Positions 36,459 through 43,531 of a stretch of 64,000 bases of DNA are shown piece after piece; position 1 is the first letter of the stretch, and the number at the start of each line of letters is the position of its first letter. The translations under genes and the position numbers were made by a program. The stretch comes from Variovorax boronicumulans NBRC 103145 (GTDB lineage: Bacteria; Pseudomonadota; Gammaproteobacteria; Burkholderiales; Burkholderiaceae_C): positions 1-64,000 of the forward strand of contig NZ_BCUS01000020.1 of the NCBI RefSeq assembly GCF_001591345.1, read 5' to 3'. The notes under the pieces were generated by a model that saw only the letters and a list, made by a program, of their open reading frames with translations, had not been told where the DNA came from and searched no databases.

Positions 36459-37687
36459 GGTCCCGTCTTGCGACGCAACCGGTACTGCTCCAGGAACTTG
36501 GCGATGCGGTTGATGGCCTCGCGCAAGTCGTCTTCATGGGGCAGGAACACGATGCGGAAGTGGTCCGGCGTGGCCCAGTTGAAGCCGGTGCCCTGCACCA
36601 GCATCACACGGGTTTCCTTCAGCAGCTCGAGGAAGAACTGGCGATCGTCCGCGATCGGATAGACCGCGGGGTCGAGCTTGGGGAACATGTAGAGCGCGGC
36701 GCTGGGCTTGACGCAGCTCACGCCCGGAATGGCGGTGATCAGTTCGTAGGCCAGGTCGCGCTGGCGGCGCAGGCGCCCGCCTTCGCACACGAGGTCGTTG
36801 ATGCTCTGGTAGCCGCCGAGCGCCGTCTGGATCGCCCATTGGCCCGGCACGTTGGCGCACAGGCGCATGTTCGAGAGCATGTTCAGGCCCTCGATGTAGT
36901 CGCGTGCGCTGCGCTTGTCGCCCGACACCACGAGCCAGCCGGCGCGGTAGCCGCACGAGCGGTAGCTCTTGGACAGCGAATTGAAGGTCAGCGTGAGCAC
37001 GTCGGTCGACAGGCTGGCGATGGCCGTGTGCTTGACGCCGTCGTACAGCACCTTGTCGTAGACCTCGTCGGCGAAGATCACGAGGCCGTGCTCGCGGGCG
37101 ATCTCGACGAGGCTCTTGAGCAACTCGTCGGAATACAGCGCGCCAGTCGGGTTGTTCGGGTTGATGACCACGATGCCCTTGGTGCGCGGCGTGATCTTGG
37201 CGCGGATGTCGGCCAGGTTCGGCATCCAGCCGTTGTCCTCGTCGCACAGGTAGTGCACCGGCGTGCCGCCCGACAGACTCGTGGAGGCGGTCCACAGCGG
37301 GTAGTCGGGGGCCGGCAGCAGCAGCTCGTCGCCGTCGTTGAGCAGCGCGTTGGTGGACATGGCGATCAACTCGCTGGCGCCGTTGCCCAGGTAGATGTCG
37401 TCGAGCGTGACGCCCGCGATGCCCTGCTTCTGGGTCTCGTGCATCACGGCCTTGCGCGCCGCGAAAACGCCCTTGCTGTCCGAGTAGCCCGCCGAGGTCG
37501 GCAGGTTGCGGATCATGTCCTGCTGGATCTCCTCAGGCGCATCGAAGCCGAACACGGCCAGGTTGCCGATGTTGAGCTTGATGATCTTCTGGCCTTCTTC
37601 CTCCATCTGCTTGGCGGCGTCCATGATGGGACCGCGGATGTCATAGAGGACGTTGGCCAGCTTGGCCGATTTCTTGAGCTGCTTCAA
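36455..37687 (-). CDS. Alanine-synthesising PLP aminotransferase (AlaA-like)
   Basis: A 410-residue class I aminotransferase. The N-terminal Y-D-I-R-G-P-I and the I-N-P-N-N-P-T-G-A motif near residue 177 are typical of the AlaA group. PLP binding is seen in F-A-D-E-V-Y-D and the lysine motif S-L-S-K-S-Y-R-S-C-G-Y-R-A-G-W near residue 242. AlaA moves an amino group from glutamate to pyruvate. It opens the long operon leading to hom and thrC. It is probably the main alanine aminotransferase, although specificity within this clade varies. Confidence 0.9.
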   Translation of the reverse strand: MKQLKKSAKLANVLYDIRGPIMDAAKQMEEEGQKIIKLNIGNLAVFGFDAPEEIQQDMIRNLPTSAGYSDSKGVFAARKAVMHETQKQGIAGVTLDDIYLGNGASELIAMSTNALLNDGDELLLPAPDYPLWTASTSLSGGTPVHYLCDEDNGWMPNLADIRAKITPRTKGIVVINPNNPTGALYSDELLKSLVEIAREHGLVIFADEVYDKVLYDGVKHTAIASLSTDVLTLTFNSLSKSYRSCGYRAGWLVVSGDKRSARDYIEGLNMLSNMRLCANVPGQWAIQTALGGYQSINDLVCEGGRLRRQRDLAYELITAIPGVSCVKPSAALYMFPKLDPAVYPIADDRQFFLELLKETRVMLVQGTGFNWATPDHFRIVFLPHEDDLREAINRIAKFLEQYRLRRKTGP

Positions 37688-37787
37688 AGGGGCCCTCCCG
37701 GGCGGGTTTACTCGAAGGTCAAAGGCCCCTGCGGGCCTCGTGTCACTAGGGAAAACCTATAATTTGACCACAGTTCCCAGTGCCCCG

Positions 37788-38171
37788 ATGAAGCTCCAGC
37801 CCGACAAATCCGACGTCCAGACCCTCACCGCACACGGCCCCGGCTGGGTCGCGATCAACAACGAAAAGGTGGAGGGCAGCGTGGTCGTGGGTTCGCGTGG
37901 CGAACGCTTTGCCTGGGATTGCACGCGTTTCGACCAGCTGGGCCCCGAACAATTCGCGCAATTGGCGTCGTTGGGCGCGGAATTGGTCATTTTCGGCAGC
38001 GGCAACCGCATCCGATTTCCCCAGCCCGCATGGCTGCAGCCCCTGATGGCGCAACGCACTGGCGTGGAGACCATGGACACCCCGGCAGCCTGCCGCACCT
38101 ACAACATCCTGGCCGGCGAAGGCCGGCACGTCATCGCCGCCCTGCTCGTCGAGAGCCCGGCGGGTGGCTGA
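37788..38171 (+). CDS. Mth938-like domain protein
   Basis: A 127-residue single-domain protein of the Mth938/NDUFAF3-like family. It has the characteristic G-S-R-G-E-R-F-A-W-D strand, E-L-V-I-F-G-S-G near residue 66 and a closing G-R-H-V-I-A-A-L-L. In mitochondria the relative helps to assemble complex I; in bacteria the role is unknown. A TATAAT hexamer at 37758-37763 lies 24 bases upstream and could be its -10 box. It is divergent from the alaA-like gene and stands before the peroxiredoxin leader. Confidence 0.8.
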   Translation: MKLQPDKSDVQTLTAHGPGWVAINNEKVEGSVVVGSRGERFAWDCTRFDQLGPEQFAQLASLGAELVIFGSGNRIRFPQPAWLQPLMAQRTGVETMDTPAACRTYNILAGEGRHVIAALLVESPAGG

Positions 38172-38241
38172 GAGAGGGGTTTTCGAGGTAAAATACCGGG
38201 TTGCGAACCGGCCAGCTACCCCAAGTTAGCAACGACCAATC

Positions 38242-38303
38242 CTCCGTTCATCGAGCAAGCCCGAAAAAGGCTGAGAGGGCTCGGAGAACGGAATCTAACG
38301 GAG
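38242..38303 (+). ncRNA. Structured, possibly bistable 5' leader of the peroxiredoxin gene
   Basis: The segment CTCCGTTC (38242-38249) can pair in two exclusive ways. TCCGTTC pairs with GAACGGA (38286-38292), or CTCCGTT pairs with AACGGAG (38297-38303), which contains the GGAG of the probable ribosome-binding site. Between the arms CGAGC/GCTCG (38252-38256 with 38279-38283) and AGCC/GGCT (38258-38261 with 38269-38272) form nested stems. The repeated AACGGA makes the switch possible. Whether it binds a ligand, senses temperature or is merely structured cannot be told from one sequence. Confidence 0.5.
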
Positions 38304-38315
38304 AAAACAAGTTTC

Positions 38316-38792
38316 ATGGCGATCGTTGTCAACAAACCCATTCCTGAATTCGACGCCAACGCCACGGGCGGCATCAAGGTTTCGAACACCTCGCACCTCG
38401 GCCACGTCATGGTCATGTATTTTTACCCGAAAGATAACACTCCGGGTTGCACGACCGAAGCGATGCAGTTCCGCGACCACTACAAAGACTTCGAAAAAGC
38501 CGGTGCCACGGTCTTCGGCGTGTCGCGCGACAACATGAAGTCGCACGACGAATTCAAGGCCAAGCTCGAACTCCCCTTCGAACTGATTGCCGACACCGAA
38601 GAAAAAATGTGCCACATGTTCGGCGTGGTCAAGAACAAGATCATGTACGGCAAGAAGGTCAAGGGCATCGAGCGCAGCACTTTCCTGATCGGCGCCGACG
38701 GCATCCTGAAGGCCGAATGGCGCGGGCTCAAGGTTCCAGGCCATGTCGAAGACGTCCTCAAGGCCGTCAAGGCACTCAAGAAGGCCGCCTGA
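38316..38792 (+). CDS. Peroxiredoxin (BCP/PrxQ family)
   Basis: A 158-residue thiol peroxidase that reduces peroxides with reducing power from thioredoxin. The peroxidatic motif F-Y-P-K-D-N-T-P-G-C-T-T-E places Cys45 in the usual BCP site. The second cysteine five residues later, found in E. coli Bcp, is missing (T-T-E-A-M). It therefore behaves as an atypical or one-Cys member unless the Cys in EEKMCHMFG resolves it. GGAG precedes the ATG by 12 bases. A structured leader lies upstream and a strong terminator downstream at 38939. Confidence 0.92.
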   Translation: MAIVVNKPIPEFDANATGGIKVSNTSHLGHVMVMYFYPKDNTPGCTTEAMQFRDHYKDFEKAGATVFGVSRDNMKSHDEFKAKLELPFELIADTEEKMCHMFGVVKNKIMYGKKVKGIERSTFLIGADGILKAEWRGLKVPGHVEDVLKAVKALKKAA

Positions 38793-38938
38793 TCGCGCCG
38801 CAAGGCACCGGGCGTGCGCTTTTGCATCAAGTCGTGGGAATTGCCCCACGCGGTGTGCAAAGAGCCTCTGGTGCGTCTTTTGCGGTGTGCATAATGGCCT
38901 CATGCCGTTGAGCTCCACGACCGCATCCTCCGAACGAA

Positions 38939-38965
38939 GCCGCCTGGGTCTACAGGCGGCTTTTT
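38939..38965 (+). terminator. Strong rho-independent terminator between the peroxiredoxin and phoH genes
   Basis: GCCGCCTG (38939-38946) and CAGGCGGC (38953-38960) form a perfect stem with a six-base loop, followed by TTTTT. It lies 147 bases after the peroxiredoxin stop. It may also end a short independent transcript from a CATAAT -10 box at 38890-38895. Confidence 0.9.
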
Positions 38966-39009
38966 CGTTTTCCGGCCCTCCTCTTTCTTCCTTGCGAGCG
39001 ACCTGACCC

Positions 39010-40812
39010 ATGCCATTGCCTCCCGCCCCCACGAAACGCGCCGCATTGCTCTCGCCGGACGCCATCGACGCACCCGCCCGTCCCTCGCACAGAAACTCGC
39101 GCCGTTCCGGCGATTCGCGCGACGACGCCCCCGCCAAGAGCGGACCGCAGCCGCTGGAGCTGTTCGACAACCTCGGCACGGAAGGCGGCGGCGATGCGCC
39201 TGTCGCCCGCCCGGCACGCCGCGCAAAAACCAAGGCTGCACCCGCCCCGGCACCCACGTCGGCACCGGTGAGCGCACCGCAGCAACAACAACCCGCGATG
39301 GTGCAAGTCGAGACGCGCGTGCCCACGCCCACCCCGGCAGCCGCCACGCCTATCGCGGCGCCCCAGCAGGCCCCGGCACGCCCCAAGCGCAAGTCCACCG
39401 GCCCCGCCAAGCTGTTCGTGCTCGACACGAACGTGCTGCTGCACGACCCGATGTGCCTGTTCCGCTTCGAGGAGCACGACATCTTCCTGCCGATGATCGT
39501 GCTGGAAGAGCTCGACGGCCACAAGAAGGGCACGACCGAAGTCGCGCGCAACGGCCGCCAGACCAGCCGCACGCTCGACGCGCTGGCCGCCGCGCAGGAC
39601 GCAGACATCGACAAGGGCCTGAAGCTGGACACCACCGGCCACCGTGAAGCCGGCGGGCGCCTCTTCTTCCAGACCGCCCCGCTCGACTACTCGCTGCCGA
39701 TCAGCCTGCCCCAGGGCAAGGCCGACAACCAGATCCTGGGCGTCGTGCACGCGCTGCGCGACGAGTACGCCAAGGACCGCCCGGGCAAGCCGAAGCAGGA
39801 AGTGGTGCTGGTGTCCAAGGACATCAACATGCGCGTCAAGGCGCGCGCGCTGGGCCTGGCCGCCGACGATTACCAGAACGACAAGACGCTGGAAGACGGC
39901 GACCTGCTCTACGCCGGTTCGCTCGCCCTTCCGCCCGACTTCTGGACCCGCCAGAGCAAGACGGTCGAAAGCTGGCAAAGCGGCAGCAACACCTTCTACC
40001 GGATCAGCGGTCCGCTGGTGCCCAACCTGTACATCAACCAGTTCGTCTTCTTCGAGGCGCCCGGCGAGCCGAGCATGTACGCGCGCGTCACCGAGATCCG
40101 CGACAAGACCGCGGTGCTCAAGACGCTCAAGGACTACAGCTCGGGCAAGAACGCGGTCTGGGGCGTGAACACGCGCAACCGCGAGCAGAACTTCGCGATG
40201 AACCTGCTGATGGACCCCGAGATCGACTTCGTCACGCTGACCGGCACGGCCGGCACCGGCAAGACGCTGATGGCGCTGGCCTCCGGCCTCACGCAGGTGC
40301 TGGACGACCGCCGCTACACCGAGATCATCATGACCCGCGCCACGGTGAGCGTCGGTGAAGACATCGGCTTCCTGCCCGGCACCGAGGAAGAAAAGATGGG
40401 CCCCTGGATGGGCGCACTCGACGACAACCTCGAATTCCTGGCCAAGGGCGACGGCGGCGGTGCCGGCGAGTGGGGCCGCGCGGCCACCAACGAGCTGATC
40501 CGCAGCCGCATCAAGGTCAAGAGCATGAACTTCATGCGCGGCCGGACCTTCCTGAACAAGTACGTGATCATCGACGAGGCGCAGAACCTCACGCCCAAGC
40601 AGATGAAGACACTGATCACCCGCGCCGGCCCCGGCACGAAGATCATCTGCATGGGCAACCTCGCGCAGATCGACACGCCCTACCTCACCGAAGGCTCGTC
40701 GGGCCTGACCTTCGCGGTCGACAAGTTCAAGGGCTGGCCGCACGGCGGGCACATCACGCTGGCGCGCGGCGAACGCTCGCGCCTGGCCGATTTCGCAAGC
40801 GACGTGCTCTAG
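39010..40812 (+). CDS. PIN-domain/PhoH-like ATPase
   Basis: A 600-residue protein. Residues 1-133 are Pro/Ala/Gln-rich and predicted disordered. A PIN nuclease domain follows (F-V-L-D-T-N-V-L-L near 136, later acidic residues E and D), then a PhoH ATPase (Walker A G-T-A-G-T-G-K-T, I-I-D-E-A-Q-N-L). PIN-PhoH fusions combine RNase and helicase activity and are linked to RNA decay; the family is distinct from stand-alone YbeZ. The start could lie further in because the disordered tail is not conserved, but no better ribosome site is seen. A long hairpin terminator follows. Confidence 0.88.
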   Translation: MPLPPAPTKRAALLSPDAIDAPARPSHRNSRRSGDSRDDAPAKSGPQPLELFDNLGTEGGGDAPVARPARRAKTKAAPAPAPTSAPVSAPQQQQPAMVQVETRVPTPTPAAATPIAAPQQAPARPKRKSTGPAKLFVLDTNVLLHDPMCLFRFEEHDIFLPMIVLEELDGHKKGTTEVARNGRQTSRTLDALAAAQDADIDKGLKLDTTGHREAGGRLFFQTAPLDYSLPISLPQGKADNQILGVVHALRDEYAKDRPGKPKQEVVLVSKDINMRVKARALGLAADDYQNDKTLEDGDLLYAGSLALPPDFWTRQSKTVESWQSGSNTFYRISGPLVPNLYINQFVFFEAPGEPSMYARVTEIRDKTAVLKTLKDYSSGKNAVWGVNTRNREQNFAMNLLMDPEIDFVTLTGTAGTGKTLMALASGLTQVLDDRRYTEIIMTRATVSVGEDIGFLPGTEEEKMGPWMGALDDNLEFLAKGDGGGAGEWGRAATNELIRSRIKVKSMNFMRGRTFLNKYVIIDEAQNLTPKQMKTLITRAGPGTKIICMGNLAQIDTPYLTEGSSGLTFAVDKFKGWPHGGHITLARGERSRLADFASDVL

Positions 40813-40834
40813 ATTCATCGGCTCCGGCCGACAC

Positions 40835-40873
40835 AAGCCCGCGCATGCTCCCAGAGCATCGCGGGCTTTTTTT
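40835..40873 (+). terminator. Rho-independent terminator after the PIN-PhoH gene
   Basis: AGCCCGCG (40836-40843) pairs with CGCGGGCT (40860-40867). After a one-base bulge ATGCTC pairs with GAGCAT (40845-40850 with 40854-40859). The stem is followed by six Ts. Confidence 0.92.
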
Positions 40874-40967
40874 CGCCCGCCATGACAGGCTACTGACAAG
40901 ACGTTGTCAGGAGGCGGCTCGCACCATCCAGGCTCCTTCCAACGCAACGAACGAAAGAGAGCACTTC

Positions 40968-41342
40968 ATGACCACCCATGCCATCACCTGGTTCGAGATT
41001 CCGGTCGCCAACCTGGACCGCGCCCAGGCCTTCTACGAAACCGTGCTCGCGCGCAAGCTGCGCCGCGAAGACTTCGGCGGCAACCCCCTGGCCGTGTTTC
41101 CCTACGATGACCCCGCCACCGGCGGTGCACTGAAGCCCGGCGCCAACACCAGCGCGCAGGCGGGCAGCGGCATCCGCGTCTACCTCGACTGCATGCCCAG
41201 CATCGATGCCGTGCTCTCGCGCGTCGAAGCGGCCGGCGGGCAGATCGTGGCCCCCAAGTCGGCGCTGCCGCCGGGCATGGGCTTCATCGCCCACCTGCGC
41301 GACACCGAAGGCAACGAAGTCGGCCTGCACGCCCCCGCCTGA
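40968..41342 (+). CDS. VOC (glyoxalase/bleomycin-resistance) family protein
   Basis: A 124-residue beta-alpha-beta-beta-beta protein, starting W-F-E-I-P-V-A-N-L-D-R-A-Q-A-F-Y and ending R-D-T-E-G-N-E-V-G-L-H. This is the YdeM/PhnB-like small VOC type. Metal ligands are probable but the substrate is unknown. It is the first gene of a tightly spaced five-gene unit: the EVE gene starts six bases later. The phoH terminator 95 bases upstream separates it from the previous transcript. Confidence 0.85.
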   Translation: MTTHAITWFEIPVANLDRAQAFYETVLARKLRREDFGGNPLAVFPYDDPATGGALKPGANTSAQAGSGIRVYLDCMPSIDAVLSRVEAAGGQIVAPKSALPPGMGFIAHLRDTEGNEVGLHAPA

Positions 41343-41348
41343 GACACC

Positions 41349-41798
41349 ATGGCACAACGCAACTGGATTGCGGTCGCCAGCGCCGAGCACGCCCGGCGCG
41401 GCCGGGACCACCGGCCGCTCGGGTTCATGCAGGTGGGCCACGGCAAGCTCGCGCCGCTCAAGCGCGTGGCGGCGGGCGATCGCGTGGCCTACTACGCACC
41501 GGCCACGGTGTTCGGCGGCACGGACAAGCTGCAAAGCTTCGTGGCGCTGGGCATCGTGCAGTCGGGCGATCCGTACGAGTTCGACATGGGCAACGGCTTC
41601 GTCCCGTGGCGTCGCGACGTGGCCTACGTCGCCGCACACGAGGCGCCCATCGCCCCGCTGATCGAACGCCTCGCCTTCATCGAAACCCCGAAGCAATGGG
41701 GCTACAAGTTCCGCTTCGGCCTGTTCGACATCACCGACATCGACATGAAACTGATCGCGCAGACGATGAAGGCCGAACCGAAGGCGCTCCTGTTTTGA
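41349..41798 (+). CDS. EVE domain protein (UPF0310 family)
   Basis: A 149-residue EVE domain: [10 protein letters not shown] at the N-terminus, G-F-M-Q-V-G-H-G-K near residue 25, Y-Y-A-P in the pocket wall and a closing [13 protein letters not shown] domains are relatives of PUA and YTH folds and recognise modified bases in DNA or RNA. Here it stands alone without a fused nuclease. It is the second gene of the VOC-EVE-GyrI-ATL-WYL unit, which also encodes an alkyltransferase-like base reader. Confidence 0.85.
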   Translation: MAQRNWIAVASAEHARRGRDHRPLGFMQVGHGKLAPLKRVAAGDRVAYYAPATVFGGTDKLQSFVALGIVQSGDPYEFDMGNGFVPWRRDVAYVAAHEAPIAPLIERLAFIETPKQWGYKFRFGLFDITDIDMKLIAQTMKAEPKALLF

Positions 41799-41841
41799 GC
41801 GCTTTCGCCCTCCTCATCCGCCACTTCCGGAGAAAAAACGC

Positions 41842-42291
41842 ATGGACCCCATCCGCCAACACCACGACGCCTTCCGCGTCTGCGGCCTCACGGTACGCAC
41901 CACCAACCGCGAAGAGATCGACCCCGCCACCGCACGCATCGGCGCGCTGTGGAACCGCTTCTTCGGCGAACAGACCTACGAGTCGACGCCGCACCGCACC
42001 AGCGACACGCGCATCTTCAGCGTCTACTCCGCCTACGAATCGGACGCGCACGGCGCCTTCGACATGACGGCCGGCGTCGCCGTCTCGGATGGCGCCAACA
42101 GCGTCGCCATCGAAGCCGGCGACTACCTCGTGTTCAGCGGCCGCGGCGAGATGCCGCAGATGGTGATCGCCACCTGGCAGCGCATCTGGCAGTATTTCGA
42201 GGCGCACCCGGAAATCGTTCGCCGCTACCGCAGCGATTTCGAAGCCTACGAGGGGCCGGACGCAGTGGCGATCCACATCGGAGTCTCATGA
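41842..42291 (+). CDS. GyrI-like (AraC effector-binding) domain protein
   Basis: A 149-residue stand-alone effector-binding domain. It has a G-A-L-W-N-R-F-F segment, I-F-S-V-Y-S-A-Y-E-S-D near residue 54 and a terminal Y-R-S-D-F-E-A-Y acidic strand, with I-A-T-W-Q-R-I-W in the middle, all typical of Rob/GyrI-type SHS2 ligand domains. Such proteins bind or hydrolyse small amphipathic molecules. It overlaps the next gene by four bases (ATGA) and is separated by 43 bases from the EVE gene. Confidence 0.8.
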   Translation: MDPIRQHHDAFRVCGLTVRTTNREEIDPATARIGALWNRFFGEQTYESTPHRTSDTRIFSVYSAYESDAHGAFDMTAGVAVSDGANSVAIEAGDYLVFSGRGEMPQMVIATWQRIWQYFEAHPEIVRRYRSDFEAYEGPDAVAIHIGVS

Positions 42292-42767
42292 GCACACGCA
42301 AGGGCTGGCGCGACAGGCTGGCCGGCTACCCGAACCTGCCGAACGTGAAGGCCATTCCCCCGGCCATGCGCGCGCGGCATGGCGAGGGCACCATCGCCAC
42401 GCCCTCGCCCGCCGAGGTCGAGGAGGCCATGCGTGGCGTGCCCGAAGGCCGGCTCGCGACCGTGCTCGGCATCGGCGAAGACATCGCGGCGCGCCACCAG
42501 GCCACCATCGGCTGCACCGTGACCACGGCCATCTTCGCCTACATGGTGGCCCATGCCACCGAGGAAGCCATGACGACCGGCGCCGGTCGCACGCCAGGCA
42601 CACCGTACTGGCGCACGCTCAAGATCGGCGGCGAGCTCAACCCGAAGTACCCGGGCGGCATCGAGGCCCAGATGTCGCGGCTCGAGGCCGAAGGCCACAC
42701 GGTGGTCCAGCGCGGCAAGCGCTACTTTGTCGAGGACTTCGCCAGGAAGCTCGTCGGAACGCGTTGA
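42288..42767 (+). CDS. Alkyltransferase-like protein of the MGMT family lacking the active cysteine
   Basis: A 159-residue protein with the MGMT DNA-binding core: V-P-E-G-R-L-A-T near residue 51, then a C-terminal G-G-E-L-N-P-K-Y-P-G-G and E-A-E-G-H. The position of the P-C-H-R alkyl-acceptor motif reads P-Y-W-R (106-109), with tyrosine in place of cysteine. It would therefore bind but not repair O6-alkylguanine, as ATL proteins do (they carry P-W-H-R). ATLs flip the base and recruit nucleotide excision repair. The stop overlaps the ATG of the WYL regulator (TGATG). Confidence 0.7.
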   Translation: MSTRKGWRDRLAGYPNLPNVKAIPPAMRARHGEGTIATPSPAEVEEAMRGVPEGRLATVLGIGEDIAARHQATIGCTVTTAIFAYMVAHATEEAMTTGAGRTPGTPYWRTLKIGGELNPKYPGGIEAQMSRLEAEGHTVVQRGKRYFVEDFARKLVGTR

Positions 42768-43516
42768 TGCGACGCGCCGACCGCCTCTTCCAGCTCGTGC
42801 AGCTCATCCGCGGCCGCCGGCTCACCACGGCCGCCTTCCTGGCGCAGCGCCTGGAGGTGTCGGAGCGCACGGTGTACCGCGACGTGGCCGACCTGCAGCA
42901 CCAGGGCGTGCCGATCGAGGGCGAGGCCGGCGTCGGCTATCGGCTCGGCGCGGGCTTCGAGCTGCCGCCGCTGATGTTCACGCAGGACGAAGCGTCGGCG
43001 CTCGTGGCCGCCGCGCGCATGACCCAGAGCTGGGTCGATCCGGCGATGGCGCGCAACATCGAAACCGGCCTGGGCAAGATCCTGTCGGTGCTGCCACCGG
43101 CGGCGCGCGTGTCGGCCGAGGCGCTGGCGTTGTATGCGCCCGCGCTCGGTCTCGACGACGCCCTGCGCACCCGGCTGCAGACGCTGCGCGAGGCCGTGCA
43201 GGCGCACCAGAAGCTGCGGCTGCACTACCGCGACGTCTCGGGCGATGCCAGCGAGCGCACGGTGCGTCCGCTGGGCTGCTTCTACTGGGGCAAGGTCTGG
43301 ACGCTCTCGACGTGGTGCGAGCTGCGCAACGATTTCCGCGGCTTCCGGGTCGACCGCATGGAGACCGTGGAGGTGCTCACCACGCGCTTCCAGGACGAAC
43401 CCGGCAAGACGCTGGCCGATCTGCTGCGGCAGGTGAAGGCCGAGGCACAGCGCCACAAGGTGTGGGAGCAGAAGCCGCCGGCCTCGATGTCCGAGCCTGG
43501 CAGCGACGCCGGCTGA
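42767..43516 (+). CDS. YafY/WYL-family transcriptional regulator
   Basis: A 249-residue regulator: an N-terminal HTH_11 winged helix (E-V-S-E-R-T-V-Y-R-D-V-A-D-L near residues 28-41) and a WYL-type ligand domain. The central motif is degenerate (K-V-W-T-L-S-T-W-C-E-L-R near residue 170). WYL domains sense nucleic-acid or nucleotide signals and control many stress and defence loci. It is the last gene of the operon that includes the EVE and ATL genes and is probably its regulator. Convergent with dnaB. Confidence 0.88.
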   Translation: MRRADRLFQLVQLIRGRRLTTAAFLAQRLEVSERTVYRDVADLQHQGVPIEGEAGVGYRLGAGFELPPLMFTQDEASALVAAARMTQSWVDPAMARNIETGLGKILSVLPPAARVSAEALALYAPALGLDDALRTRLQTLREAVQAHQKLRLHYRDVSGDASERTVRPLGCFYWGKVWTLSTWCELRNDFRGFRVDRMETVEVLTTRFQDEPGKTLADLLRQVKAEAQRHKVWEQKPPASMSEPGSDAG

Positions 43517-43531
43517 CGAGCTGCCCTGCGG

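Noticed and set aside
38244-38303. TPP riboswitch suggested by CTGAGA
   Set aside because: The other conserved TPP blocks (ACCTGAT and the GGGAA end) are missing, and the downstream gene is a peroxiredoxin, not a thiamine gene.
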